Origin: Gynurincola endophyticus
Lineage (GTDB): Bacteria; Bacteroidota; Bacteroidia; Chitinophagales; Chitinophagaceae
Assembly (NCBI RefSeq): GCF_003991195.1
Contig: NZ_RCWL01000002.1
Location: forward strand, 248,001-312,000
DNA length: 64,000 nt
Direction: 5' to 3'
In this document: piece after piece, positions 9,237 through 17,340 of the stretch
Position numbering within the stretch: position 1 is the first letter of the stretch
How the letters are laid out: every line of letters begins with the position of its first letter
Program-made: the position numbers and the translations under genes
Notes under the pieces: model-generated
The model's database searches: none
Told to the model about the DNA's origin: nothing
What the model saw: only the letters and a program-made list of their open reading frames with translations

Positions 9237-10121
9237 ATGAAAAGAAAAGTAAAAGAAGTGGTGCGTGAAATCACCCCACTCACTCAACAAGACTGCTTTA
9301 CCATATTCAGTAGAACCAAAGACGGGTTCGACTTTCCCTTGCATTACCATGAAGAGTTTGAACTGAATTATATTGAAAATGCACAAGGTGCACAACGCGT
9401 AGTAGGTGATCATTTAGAAACCATTGAAAACCGTGAACTGGTGTTGATCGGACCGTTAGTACACCATGCCTGGTTTAATGCGCAATGCCGTCAAAAAAAT
9501 ATTAAAGAAATCACGATACAGTTTCATAAAGATTTATTTGAGGATAAGTTCTTAAACAAAAACCAACTTAGTTTTTTAAAGTCGATGTTGTTACTATCGG
9601 GTAGAGGAATTGCTTTTTCACCGGAAACCATACAGCAGGTAGCTCCTCGAATTAACAACCTCAATAAAAAAAACGGGTTCGACTCTGTACTTGAACTCAT
9701 GAGTATATTACATGATTTATCTATTTCACGTAATATGCGTATCTTATCTGATACCAATTTTTTAAAACCGGTAGATCAGTATCACAGTACCCGTATAGAC
9801 AGAACCTTTGACTTTATGACGAAAAACCTCGACAAAGAAATTTCTTTAAAAGAAGTAGCCAAGCTGGCGAATATGACAGAAGTTTCTTTCAGCAGATTTT
9901 TTAAACAAAAAACCGGTTCTACTTTTATTGAGTCATTAAATGATATACGAATCAGCCAGGCTGCGCGGATGCTGATTGAAACAGCACAAACCGTTAGTGA
10001 AATTGCCTATGCCTGTGGCTTTAATAATATGTCGAACTTCAACAGAACTTTTAAAAGAAAAAAAGGTTGCTCGCCGAAAGAATTCAGAATGAACTATTCG
10101 GGCAGGAGAATTTTCATCTGA
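9237..10121 (+). CDS. AraC-family regulator with N-terminal cupin domain
   Basis: Likely local regulator of the mannan locus, transcribed divergently from the SusC gene. 294 residues. The N-terminal half is a cupin sensor: FSRTKDGFDFPLHYHEEFELNY has the H-x-H-x-E pattern of small-ligand-binding cupins. The C-terminal 100 residues are a double HTH: first helix-turn-helix EISLKEVAKLANMTEVSFSR, second in TVSEIAYACGFNNMSNFNRT, followed by KGCSPKEFR, the canonical AraC end. Start ATG 9237. Ligand, probably a manno-oligosaccharide or mannose, is inferred from context. Cupin-AraC proteins of this kind often activate carbohydrate operons. Candidate operator repeats are in the 206-bp intergenic region. 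Confidence 0.9.
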   Translation: MKRKVKEVVREITPLTQQDCFTIFSRTKDGFDFPLHYHEEFELNYIENAQGAQRVVGDHLETIENRELVLIGPLVHHAWFNAQCRQKNIKEITIQFHKDLFEDKFLNKNQLSFLKSMLLLSGRGIAFSPETIQQVAPRINNLNKKNGFDSVLELMSILHDLSISRNMRILSDTNFLKPVDQYHSTRIDRTFDFMTKNLDKEISLKEVAKLANMTEVSFSRFFKQKTGSTFIESLNDIRISQAARMLIETAQTVSEIAYACGFNNMSNFNRTFKRKKGCSPKEFRMNYSGRRIFI

Positions 10122-10306
10122 TACAGGGTTTAATTAACTACCCGGCGATCAACTATTCATGAAAGTTTTTTCAACAGAAACAGTCAGTCAACTCAGACAA
10201 TATTCGTATAGCGATACTTAAAGGTTTTTTAACGAATGAATGTCCCATTTTTACAAGTTTTTTACCTGAGAAAGTTGCATCTTGCATACAAAAAGAAACA
10301 ATAGCC

Positions 10307-11209
10307 ATGTTTAAACACAACTCTGTAAGCCTCAAAAAGTATGTAAGTACCGTATTTCTTTTATCTGCCACACTCCTCTCCTTTTCCCAAACTCAACATA
10401 ATGAAGAATTACAGAAAATGGCGGATGCAGACCAGCAATCAAGAATGGTAGCCAATATCAATTGGTCTGTATTAAACAGAGAAGATAGCCTCAGACGTGT
10501 AAGGGTTTTTGAATTGATCAAAGACGGGCAACTTCGCACCGGTAAAGATTATCTGAATGCCGGAATTATTTTTCAACACGGTAATGATACGCTTGCTTCC
10601 GGAATGGCAGTACAAAGTTTTGAGAAGGCATTACAATTAGACAGTTCGCTGAACAGATGGTGGTATGCTGCAGCGGTAGACAGAGATCTGATGAGGAAAG
10701 GTCAACCACAGGTATACGGAACGCAGTTTATAAAAAATCAACAAACCAATGGAAAGTTTCTTCGATATACCATTGACACTACAAAAGTGACCGATACCGA
10801 AAGAAAATATTACGGCGTTGAAACACTGGCAGAACAAGCTGAGAAAGAAAGAGCGATGAATCTTAAATCAGTTTCAGGTTATTATGCAGACAATAAAAAT
10901 ATAAATTCTACTATTGAGTTAATAAAGCAGGAATATAAAAATGGAAAACATTCAGACTACGATGTTTCAGAAGAAAAGATAAACAGTTTCGGCTACGAAT
11001 TACTTAATAATAAAAAAATGACTGAGGCTTTACTGGTGTTTGAACTGAATACACAACTTTATCCGAAAGGCTTCAATACGTTCGACAGTTATGGAGAAGC
11101 ATTGATGTTGGCCAATCAGAAAAAGAAAGCACTTAAAGCTTATAAACAATCACTCAAATTAAATCCGGAAAACGAAAACGCCAGAAAAATATTACAAAAA
11201 GACAAGTAA
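10307..11209 (+). CDS. Exported DUF6624-type protein with C-terminal TPR repeats
   Basis: Function unknown. 300 residues with a signal peptide ending LLSFSQ. Residues about 35-150 match the pattern of DUF6624: ADQQSRM, then NAGIIFQHGNDTLASGMAVQ, WWYAAAVDRDLMRKGQPQVYG and GTQF. The C-terminal 80 residues are two TPR-like helical pairs (FGYELLNNKKMTEALLVFEL and YGEALMLANQKKKALKAYKQ, ending SLKLNPENENARKIL). That tail is clearly similar to the tail of the beta-lactamase-like protein at 21322, so the same module has been added to two unrelated exported domains. Likely periplasmic. The gene stands alone: it is 185 bp downstream of the AraC gene and is followed by a strong terminator. Family assignment rests on remembered motif order. 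Confidence 0.78.
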   Translation: MFKHNSVSLKKYVSTVFLLSATLLSFSQTQHNEELQKMADADQQSRMVANINWSVLNREDSLRRVRVFELIKDGQLRTGKDYLNAGIIFQHGNDTLASGMAVQSFEKALQLDSSLNRWWYAAAVDRDLMRKGQPQVYGTQFIKNQQTNGKFLRYTIDTTKVTDTERKYYGVETLAEQAEKERAMNLKSVSGYYADNKNINSTIELIKQEYKNGKHSDYDVSEEKINSFGYELLNNKKMTEALLVFELNTQLYPKGFNTFDSYGEALMLANQKKKALKAYKQSLKLNPENENARKILQKDK

Positions 11210-11231
11210 ATGATCAGACCTGTTTTTTACG

Positions 11232-11263
11232 AAAAAGACTGTTTCAATGAAACAGTCTTTTTT
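11232..11263 (+). terminator. Strong hairpin terminator
   Basis: AAAAAGACTGTTTCA, one base, then TGAAACAGTCTTTTT: a 15-bp perfect dyad with A-run and T-run on either side. It can work in both directions and separates the DUF6624/TPR gene from the convergent small gene at 11289. Confidence 0.9.
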
Positions 11264-11288
11264 AATGGGTTAGTTAGTATATATCTTA

Positions 11289-11624
11289 TTATAAGTCAAA
11301 AATCAATTGTTCTTCTCTGTCTTCAATAACTATATTTCTGATAAAATTATCATACTCTCCATCATCATCATCGTGTGAAGAGTAAGTTCCGTATGAGTCA
11401 ATAGAATAACCGATAATACCGTCTTTGGTTTCTATCAGATAAAGAATGGATGAATCATCCGGATTCGAATCACCTTCAAAGCGATAAGTTTTAATAATTT
11501 TCAGGTCTTCCGGAGAATAAAACACATTACTATCTCCTATTGTAAACTTATTATTCTTTAAGGTGAACTCCTTGTCAAGTTGTCTTTGGCGAAGTTTTTC
11601 TAAAACCTCCAACAAAGTAGTCAT
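11289..11624 (-). CDS. Small conserved Bacteroidota protein of unknown function
   Basis: 111 residues from the ATG at 11624; an ATG at 11639 would add MATGH. No signal peptide or membrane segment. The sequence starts MTTLLEVLEKLRQRQLDKEF and contains SPEDLKIIKTYRFEGDSNPD and a very acidic stretch SSHDDDDGEYDNFIR. Proteins of this size with the YRFEG-S-NPDD motif occur widely in Bacteroidota and are often labelled phosphoribosylpyrophosphate synthetase, but no PRPP-synthetase motif can be seen here, so that name should not be trusted. Cytosolic. The gene stands alone between a strong terminator and an AraC gene on the same strand. Confidence 0.75.
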   Translation of the reverse strand: MTTLLEVLEKLRQRQLDKEFTLKNNKFTIGDSNVFYSPEDLKIIKTYRFEGDSNPDDSSILYLIETKDGIIGYSIDSYGTYSSHDDDDGEYDNFIRNIVIEDREEQLIFDL

Positions 11625-11709
11625 ATGTCCAGTTGCCATAATAGAATAGGTTTGTTATATATGCAATTCAAACACTATGCCATGGAAACGATTAATATTA
11701 AACTGATTG

Positions 11710-12666
11710 TTAAGACTTTTCCCTTCTTTTAAAGCTAGGTTTATTTTTAAAATATTTCCTGAATGCCGCAGCAAAAGTAAATTTACTCTGATAACCTACC
11801 ATATTGGCAATTTTATTGATTTTGATAGAAGAATGAGAAATTAACACCATAGCTCTTTCCATTCGCAGATATAACAGATATTCAAATATAGAAACGCCAT
11901 ATATTCTCCTGAATCCTGTACGAAGCCTTCTTTCGTTCAAACCTAAATCATTCGCAATCGATTCAATACTGATTTCAGTATGCATCTGATCCTGTAAAAT
12001 ATGTTTAAACAAATAAATTCTGTTAATCTCATGCTCTTTCAATTTACTGGCATGTGGAAACGGCTTACTATTCATCTGACTTAAACATCCTTCCACAATA
12101 TTCAGCAGCACCTTTTGCTGCATTTCCTGCTGATGTGTATTCTCCAGCAAATGATACAGATTCAGCAGTTTAGGCGTAAAGGTGTATTTTGATATAATAT
12201 CAGTCTTTGAATTTTTCTGCATTGCCAGGGTAACCGACAGATGCGGGTATTTTATAAAGAAAGAATTTACCATTTCCTCATTCAATGCAATTAATACAAA
12301 TTTGTATTCGTGATTCGCCTTTGCATTCCAAAGAATACGACCATCTTCCGATCGGAAAAAATAAAATCCACGCTCATACAACTCTATTTCAGACTGGTCT
12401 AACCGTCCCTGAAACGTATGAAGTAAATTCACCAGAAGATAAGTGGTATCTGCTTGTAAAGAGATGGTATAGTCTTCTTCTACGCGGTTAAAAAAATGGT
12501 ATTGTTCGAAGTAACACTCACCAAAATCAGATTTCTGCCATAACAATTTTCCGACTTCAAATTCAAAATACTGTTGATTAGCATCTTGTATTAATAAAGA
12601 CTGTAATAGTACGGGGATACATGGTTCCGGACTTAATCGACCACATGTTGAGGTTAAAATATTCAT
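11710..12666 (-). CDS. AraC-family transcriptional regulator
   Basis: 318 residues from ATG 12666 (a TTG 21 nt upstream is in frame but poorer). The N-terminal 200 residues have no recognised sensor motif; they contain YFFRSEDGRILWNAKANHEY and a Lys/Gln-rich linker. The C-terminal AraC domain is clear: EISIESIANDLGLNERRLRT (first HTH), GVSIFEYLLYLRMERAMVLI, KINKIANMVGYQSKFTFAAA (second HTH) and ending YFKNKPSFKRREKS. This architecture resembles Bacteroidota AraC proteins near transport or siderophore genes, but no such partner is adjacent. It is divergent from the unknown gene at 12964, which is therefore its most likely local target. Confidence 0.87.
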   Translation of the reverse strand: MNILTSTCGRLSPEPCIPVLLQSLLIQDANQQYFEFEVGKLLWQKSDFGECYFEQYHFFNRVEEDYTISLQADTTYLLVNLLHTFQGRLDQSEIELYERGFYFFRSEDGRILWNAKANHEYKFVLIALNEEMVNSFFIKYPHLSVTLAMQKNSKTDIISKYTFTPKLLNLYHLLENTHQQEMQQKVLLNIVEGCLSQMNSKPFPHASKLKEHEINRIYLFKHILQDQMHTEISIESIANDLGLNERRLRTGFRRIYGVSIFEYLLYLRMERAMVLISHSSIKINKIANMVGYQSKFTFAAAFRKYFKNKPSFKRREKS

Positions 12667-12852
12667 CGATAATTGAATTACGGTCAAATTTATACGTTAC
12701 CGTTATAAAAAAACATGCCCGATTGTGGTAAAAAAACTCATTTTGAGCTAAAGTTTAGGGAATTACTACCCGTTTCAGGCATCATCTAAGTAGAAATGAA
12801 TATTTATTTTTACAATTTAACCCTTAAATATCATAAAAAAAGAACTCTATAC

Positions 12853-12884
12853 TTTCTCAATTATTTTTTTTTTGAGAAATTGAG
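12853..12884 (+). promoter_or_regulatory. Leader with two mutually exclusive hairpins
   Basis: In front of the gene at 12964, TTTCTCAA (12853-12860) pairs perfectly with TTGAGAAA (12872-12879), and CTCAATT (12856-12862) pairs perfectly with AATTGAG (12878-12884). The arms overlap, so the two stems compete. The spacer is a T-run. Further TCTCA pieces follow up to 12913. It could be an operator or an RNA switch; neither is proven. Confidence 0.35.
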
Positions 12885-12963
12885 CTTCTACTCATTCTCA
12901 CTATCCTTCTCATGTAAGATTTATAGCAGCTCTCTAGTAAAACACTAGACATAAACCTTTATT

Positions 12964-13572
12964 ATGAGAACACTACAGTTAGAGAAATCTGATATTACTC
13001 TTCGAGAAAACCTTCAGGAAACCGAATTCAAGAAAGACTTTGGCGGAAATTGTAAGATGACACTTACGCCATTATTGTCGGCTCATGAAATTCAAATGGT
13101 TACCAACTGGCTTTTTGAATCAGTAACAGAAAGTCTTACCACACACCAAAAAACGGTACGTCCCTCTATGGCGCCTACCCCCGAGCGTTCAAAAAGAAAT
13201 TTCATGATTAAGATGGAGCCCTCTATTCCGGTAGCAAAGGTGCAGATCATAGCGGTACAGGAGGATGTATTTTCGTTACATCAGGATTGTGAAGAAAGTC
13301 ACCTGATCATCAGACCGGTATTCAATCCTAAATTGCAGCAGAACCCATCATTATACAGCAATGCAGTCAGGATGGCCTGTTTATACAGTTTTACTCATCT
13401 GAGAGCGCTGCAGGTATGGATGGAAGTACCTAGTTATCAAAAACCATTTATGACCACCCTGCAAGATGCCGGATTTCAGATTCAATCTGAATTTTTCGCT
13501 CAGGCATATCCCATTACCAAATTAACAATGACACTTAAAGAGTTTAAGAAAAGAGAATTCTTTTCTATCTAG
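12964..13572 (+). CDS. Unknown protein with weak GNAT-acetyltransferase resemblance
   Basis: 202 residues, no signal peptide or membrane segment, start ATG 12964. I do not recognise the family. The C-terminal half, SNAVRMACLYSFTHLRALQV followed by WMEVPSYQKPFMTTLQDAGF, resembles the last helices and strands of RimJ/L-like GNAT acetyltransferases, where a partner residue pattern reads neighbour-fall-behind-GF. The acetyl-CoA loop (R/QxxGxG/A) is not visible, so the activity may be absent. The central part, PERSKRNFMIKMEPSIPVAK, is basic. It is divergent from an AraC gene and has an unusual repeat-rich leader. Followed by a terminator at 13592. Real gene: long frame, clear start, its own terminator. 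Confidence 0.7.
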   Translation: MRTLQLEKSDITLRENLQETEFKKDFGGNCKMTLTPLLSAHEIQMVTNWLFESVTESLTTHQKTVRPSMAPTPERSKRNFMIKMEPSIPVAKVQIIAVQEDVFSLHQDCEESHLIIRPVFNPKLQQNPSLYSNAVRMACLYSFTHLRALQVWMEVPSYQKPFMTTLQDAGFQIQSEFFAQAYPITKLTMTLKEFKKREFFSI

Positions 13573-13591
13573 AGCCAATATTTACTGCCCC

Positions 13592-13620
13592 AAAACGCCG
13601 GTAATACCGGTGTTTTTTTT
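13592..13620 (+). terminator. Hairpin terminator after the GNAT-like gene
   Basis: ACGCCGGTA and TACCGGTGT form a stem with one G-U pair, preceded by an A-run and followed by eight T. It lies 20 bp after the stop codon. Confidence 0.8.
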
Positions 13621-13634
13621 AATTGCACCGACTG

Positions 13635-13845
13635 TTAAGCAAATTCATTGAAAAAATACCCGTCAGGCAGCAAGCTGCTATAGTGTTCATACAATTGCTC
13701 CATCCACTTCATCTTACTATCATTGTACTGTAAAAGGATATTAACATCTTCTGCTGATTCTGTAGCTTTTTTGTGAAAGCAAACATTTGCTCATCGCAAA
13801 CAAATCCATATTACCATCCGGTCTTCTAATAATTTTATCAGAAAT
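13635..13845 (-). pseudogene. Frameshifted remnant of a small unknown gene
   Basis: The minus strand reads, in one frame, SDKIIRRPDGNMDLFAMSKC and LLSQK up to an A6 run (about 13768-13773), then in the next frame ATESAEDVNILLQYNDSKMK, WMEQLYEHYSSLLPDGYFFN, EFA and stop (13635-13637). Removing one A from the run joins the two into a single open frame of about 70 residues, and composition is coding-like throughout. Upstream, the first frame meets a stop near 13850, so the 5' part is also lost or starts at an internal Met. The protein is not recognised. A sequencing error in the homopolymer cannot be excluded. Confidence 0.35.
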
Positions 13846-13980
13846 ATGTTAACATGAATATTAAATAACGTGAAGGGGCGGATATAAGGAACTGAACAGC
13901 TATCGGTACCAAATAAAAAATATCGATGGTCCGATTAAACCAATTGGCACATTTTCAGTCAAACAATTAACAGTACAAGT

Positions 13981-14742
13981 ATGAAACAAACCGCTTTATT
14001 AACCAATATTTTTCTTTCGGTATTCTTGTTAATTTCCTGCTCAAAAGGTGGTGGCGATAGAACCGTTGATGTGTCACTTGCGTCAATAGCCACTATGACT
14101 ACTCATACCTTTACCACTACCGATAATGGCCATATAGGATACTGGCTTTACACGCCTGAGAACCCGACAGATAATATGCCGCTAATTATTTATTTGCATG
14201 GAGGAAGCGGCCGTGGAAGCGATCTCAGTTTAGTGACCGGGGCCAGTTTACCACAATTTATCCGGGATGGTTCGGTAAAAGATATTCCTGCTTATATATT
14301 GATGCCTCAATGTGCGGCAGATAAAACCTGGGAGCAAATAGGTGCCGCTGTCATTGAACTCATGGAGAATATAGCCGTCAGCAAAAAAATCAATACCGAT
14401 AAAGTTAGTATTACCGGCCACAGTTTCGGGGGGTCCGGTACCTGGAGGCTGGGAGCTACCTATAGTACAAAGTTTAGCTGTATTGCTCCGCTGAGCGGCA
14501 GTGTGCCGGCATCCGCAGCTTCGGCTTATTCTGCCATTCCTGTATGGGCATTTGCTGGCGCTAATGATACGATTATTGATCCTTCTTTTAGTATCGCTAT
14601 TATACCGCTGATTAATAACCTGGGTGGCAATGCACAAATCAAAATTTACGACCATGCCACGCACTTTGAAGTGCCGGAACTCACTTACAAAGACCATTCG
14701 GTAAATATTTTAAACTGGATGATCAGTAACTCGCGCCGGTAA
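13981..14742 (+). CDS. Secreted alpha/beta-hydrolase lipoprotein (esterase/peptidase-like)
   Basis: 253 residues. Signal peptide MKQTALLTNIFLSVFLLISC with lipidated Cys20, then a Gly-rich linker. The hydrolase domain has YLHGGSGRGSD (oxyanion region, 71-81), nucleophile elbow GHSFGG with Ser148, Asp196 in GANDTIID, and His228 in DHATHFE, a complete Ser-Asp-His set in the right order. It resembles the LpqC/feruloyl-esterase and prolyl-oligopeptidase-like groups of exported hydrolases with a short lid. Substrate unknown; carbohydrate esters or peptides are both possible. Start ATG 13981 begins the signal peptide. A weak hairpin follows at 14759. It stands alone, next to the long gene-free stretch. 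Confidence 0.87.
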   Translation: MKQTALLTNIFLSVFLLISCSKGGGDRTVDVSLASIATMTTHTFTTTDNGHIGYWLYTPENPTDNMPLIIYLHGGSGRGSDLSLVTGASLPQFIRDGSVKDIPAYILMPQCAADKTWEQIGAAVIELMENIAVSKKINTDKVSITGHSFGGSGTWRLGATYSTKFSCIAPLSGSVPASAASAYSAIPVWAFAGANDTIIDPSFSIAIIPLINNLGGNAQIKIYDHATHFEVPELTYKDHSVNILNWMISNSRR

Positions 14743-14758
14743 GTTTGAAACATTTCTG

Positions 14759-14778
14759 AACAGTCGGTAACTGTTTTA
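14759..14778 (+). terminator. Weak hairpin after the hydrolase gene
   Basis: AACAGT-CGGTA-ACTGTT followed by TTAATTTG. The short 6-bp stem and broken T-run make it a weak terminator. Confidence 0.4.
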
Positions 14779-15643
14779 ATTTGAAAAAATCAAAAAAAGG
14801 CTTTTGGAGGAACAAATGCATATGAAAAGTTAGTGCAACAAAGCAAAAAAAATAAAATTATTGCATTAGATATTTAAACAATATATAAGTTTCCTATAGT
14901 ATCTACCCCAAAAATTACAGAGAGAAGCTTACCGGTACCCTTTTCAGTTTTTCTTATCTCAGCATTTTTTACCGCCATCAGAGATACATACGAACAAGTC
15001 ATTTTGGTGGTAAGAAGTACCGGACTTTTTCTCACTAAAATAATTGCAACAACAACTAATAAACGCAGTTTAACATAAATGGGTTTTCAGAAAATAAGTT
15101 GTTGAATCAACTTTTTCCGGCTGAGGGTACTCCTTCTTATTTTACAAAAACTCCGCTTCTTTCAATTGCCTGAAAACTGACTTTTGCCACTTCAAAATAT
15201 TAAAATAATAAATGATATAATTAGAGAAATATCAGTAGCTAAATGCAAGATGAAAAATCAGGATAGCCGGCTTCATCAATACTATTCAATTGCATCAACA
15301 ACTAAAAACAGTTTTGGTAAAATAATTTTTTAAGTCTTAGCGAGGCAATCAGATGATTCAAAAAAGAATGAGATGAATTGAAAAATTAATAGAAGATTTA
15401 CCGCTGCTGCCTGACCAACTCATTATTTTTTTTTCAATATAAGAGCAGGAGGAAAATTAGAAAACAAGGAATGAAATACCTCCGTGTTTATCTTTTTAGA
15501 ATTGATTATACGGCTACAGAAATGATACAAATGCAATTTTTATGCTATATATATTGTAGCTATACTTTTCCATTTTTATTCAAAAAAAATACATCTTCAT
15601 GAATGGTTGGTTCCGGGTTCTCCGAAAGGTATAAAATAAAAAA
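14779..15643. other. AT-rich stretch without a supportable gene
   Basis: About 865 bp with frequent stops in all frames and no coding stretch longer than some 30 codons. Small items seen: AAGTTG-TTGAAT-CAACTT hairpin at 15096-15113 followed by T4; MKNQDSRLHQYYSIASTTKN-like short frame near 15250. None is convincing. With 15644-15805 it is the longest non-coding region of the window. Confidence 0.6.
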
Positions 15644-15667
15644 GAGTTCCCTTTTTGGAGGGAACTC
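15633..15667 (-). terminator. Terminator for the minus-strand WbqC gene
   Basis: GAGTTCCCT (15644-15652) pairs with AGGGAACTC (15659-15667), and the minus strand continues with TTTTTTATTTTA. It lies about 140 bp beyond the WbqC stop. Confidence 0.75.
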
Positions 15668-15805
15668 AGTGCAGTTGGTTTTGGTTAATTGTATTGAAAA
15701 GAGTAAAATTCAAACAATAAAAACACGCATAATTTCGCAGCAGTGCAACCAGAATAATAAGACAACAAATGTTTTAAGGATGCTGCGTCTATTTATAATT
15801 TTTTT

Positions 15806-16525
15806 TTAATCTTTTTGGAGGTACCCATGAGTACCTGATTTTTGCCAATGAATTTCATTTAAACGTGCTTGCTCCTTCAGTATATTTTTTGCATTTGGTC
15901 CTTCACAAAAAAGTAAGTCTAAAATCGAGCAGTAAGGAAAAAAATCTAACCGGTCCTGGAACACCTGGCTATAATTGACGGCGTTCGGTAATAATTGCCG
16001 GATATTTTTTGGAGCAAAAACATTTCTTAAATCATGACATAATTGCAGTTCACTAGAATTACCCACCTTATTAAATGACTCGGCAGGGTTTGTTAATAGC
16101 TCATTTTTGGAAGAAGAAATTTGCATAGTACCGTTCCATTTTAATTGCCTTGACAACCATTTCGAACTCCAACTATTCCACTCAACAAGCGTCTTATATT
16201 GTTGCTCAAACAACTGTTTCAATTCTAACTGATAAAATTCGAACCAGGGCGAACGGTTATAGGCACTAATAATAGTTCTCCAATGCAATAGTTGCCAACG
16301 TTGACTATTGTCAATTTCAACCATATTATAAGGTATTCTCTGATTGCGTCCATTGATCAATGGAACGCTCAACCTGAGGGGTCCGTTTGCTCCGACGAGG
16401 GTATAAGTGTTGCGAAAACTCATTTTTTCGTACCTATCATATATATCAAATTTGATATATGTTTTTTCTGCTAAACCAGCCCAAATAACAACAGGAGCAA
16501 AACACTGTAATTCAACTAATTGCAT
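15806..16525 (-). CDS. WbqC-like family protein
   Basis: 239 residues, matching the WbqC family (PF08889 type): VELQCFAPVVIWAGL near the start, RNTYTLVGANGPLRLSVPLI, then WRTIISAYNRSPWFEFYQLE and ELKQLFEQQYKTLVEWN. Members are found in O-antigen and modified-sugar clusters and are thought to act in glycan or amino-sugar modification, but no reaction has been established to my knowledge. In Bacteroidota it is often found alone near lepB/core genes, and here too it lacks glycosyltransferase neighbours. No signal peptide, so cytosolic. ATG 16525 is the only sensible start; the upstream 140 bp is extremely AT-rich and likely holds the promoter. Confidence 0.88.
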   Translation of the reverse strand: MQLVELQCFAPVVIWAGLAEKTYIKFDIYDRYEKMSFRNTYTLVGANGPLRLSVPLINGRNQRIPYNMVEIDNSQRWQLLHWRTIISAYNRSPWFEFYQLELKQLFEQQYKTLVEWNSWSSKWLSRQLKWNGTMQISSSKNELLTNPAESFNKVGNSSELQLCHDLRNVFAPKNIRQLLPNAVNYSQVFQDRLDFFPYCSILDLLFCEGPNAKNILKEQARLNEIHWQKSGTHGYLQKD

Positions 16526-16771
16526 TTTATTTTTTTATATCTCTCTGTAAATTAATGTTTTTTAAAAAATGAATAAAATTTAATTGTAATCAGACATCAT
16601 ATCAGTTCAAATTTTACATAAAACAAAACACATAATAATATGATTAATAATTATATACAATTAAAATGTATACTAATTTTATTAGACTAATGAAATTTCT
16701 TTTTTTTAACCGTTTTCTCCCTGTAATACTAATAATATTAGCAGAAGTTTTGCAATTTTCGATCTCCCGGA

Positions 16772-16802
16772 TTTGGCGCTCTTTTCGTTTTTTGGTACTT
16801 TG
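16772..16802 (+). promoter_or_regulatory. Bacteroidota-type promoter for the LEA-like lipoprotein
   Basis: TTTG at 16772-16775, a 20-bp spacer, and TACTTTG at 16796-16802 (one base short of TAnnTTTG). It lies 20-50 bp before ATG 16822 and supports that start over the upstream in-frame ATG at 16666. The leader would be only some 10-15 nt. Confidence 0.4.
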
Positions 16803-16821
16803 TGCTCATAACGAAACAGAC

Positions 16822-17268
16822 ATGAAAAAATGGATATTTCTGGCCCTTCTGCCCTTCCTGATGGTAAGCTGTGCCAAGCCCGAAACCTTCGAATATCTGG
16901 GTATTCAATCAATCAAAGTAAAGTCAATGAACTTCTCCGAAGCCAATCTTGAAATCGTCGGAGCCTTCTACAACCCCAACAAATTTCCGGTTCAGTTCAA
17001 AGACGCGTCGGTAGACCTTTCAATTAATGGTGTATTTTTAGGACAGTCGAACCTCGACAGTACCATCGTAGTTCCTAAAAAAGATACCTTCCAGTTACCG
17101 GTTTTACTAAATGTCAAAATGTCAATGGAGATGATTAATCTCGTAGCAAGATTTATGGGAGGTGAAAAAGAATTCGAAATAGAATTGAAAGGGAAGTCCA
17201 AAATCGGCAGGGGTGGATTTTTCATTAACTACCCGATTTATTATAAAGGGCAAGAAAAAATCGACTAA
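16822..17268 (+). CDS. LEA type 2/WHy-domain lipoprotein
   Basis: 148 residues from ATG 16822. The signal peptide MKKWIFLALLPFLMVSC ends in a lipobox with Cys17, which strongly favours this start over the longer frame from 16666, whose first 52 residues look like translated promoter DNA. The rest is one LEA-2-like beta-sandwich: EANLEIVGAFYNPNKFPVQF, DASVDLSINGVFLGQS, STIVVPKKDTFQLPVLLN, and a GRGGFFINYPIYYKG end. LEA-2 domains in bacterial lipoproteins are linked to stress tolerance or envelope stability but the role is unknown. It stands alone, with its own promoter-like sequence and terminator. Confidence 0.85.
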   Translation: MKKWIFLALLPFLMVSCAKPETFEYLGIQSIKVKSMNFSEANLEIVGAFYNPNKFPVQFKDASVDLSINGVFLGQSNLDSTIVVPKKDTFQLPVLLNVKMSMEMINLVARFMGGEKEFEIELKGKSKIGRGGFFINYPIYYKGQEKID

Positions 17269-17291
17269 AACTATCTTTTATCAAACCATAA

Positions 17292-17340
17292 AAAAATGCT
17301 TTCACTACCCCGAAACAGGGCAATGAAAGCATTTTTCTTT
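17292..17340 (+). terminator. Terminator after the LEA-like gene
   Basis: AAAAATGCTTTCA and TGAAAGCATTTTT form a 13-bp perfect stem around a 19-nt loop containing a CCC/GGG inner pair. T-rich tail on both sides. Confidence 0.85.

Noticed and set aside
9216-9413. 65-codon minus-strand frame at the start of the AraC gene
   Set aside because: Entirely antisense to the cupin coding region and lacks any motif; a shadow.
15603-15809. 68-codon plus-strand frame
   Set aside because: Contains a terminator hairpin for the minus strand and shows random composition with low-complexity end.
16666-16821. Longer N-terminus for the LEA-like lipoprotein
   Set aside because: The extra 52 codons cover a promoter-like element and precede a perfect signal peptide with lipobox at 16822.
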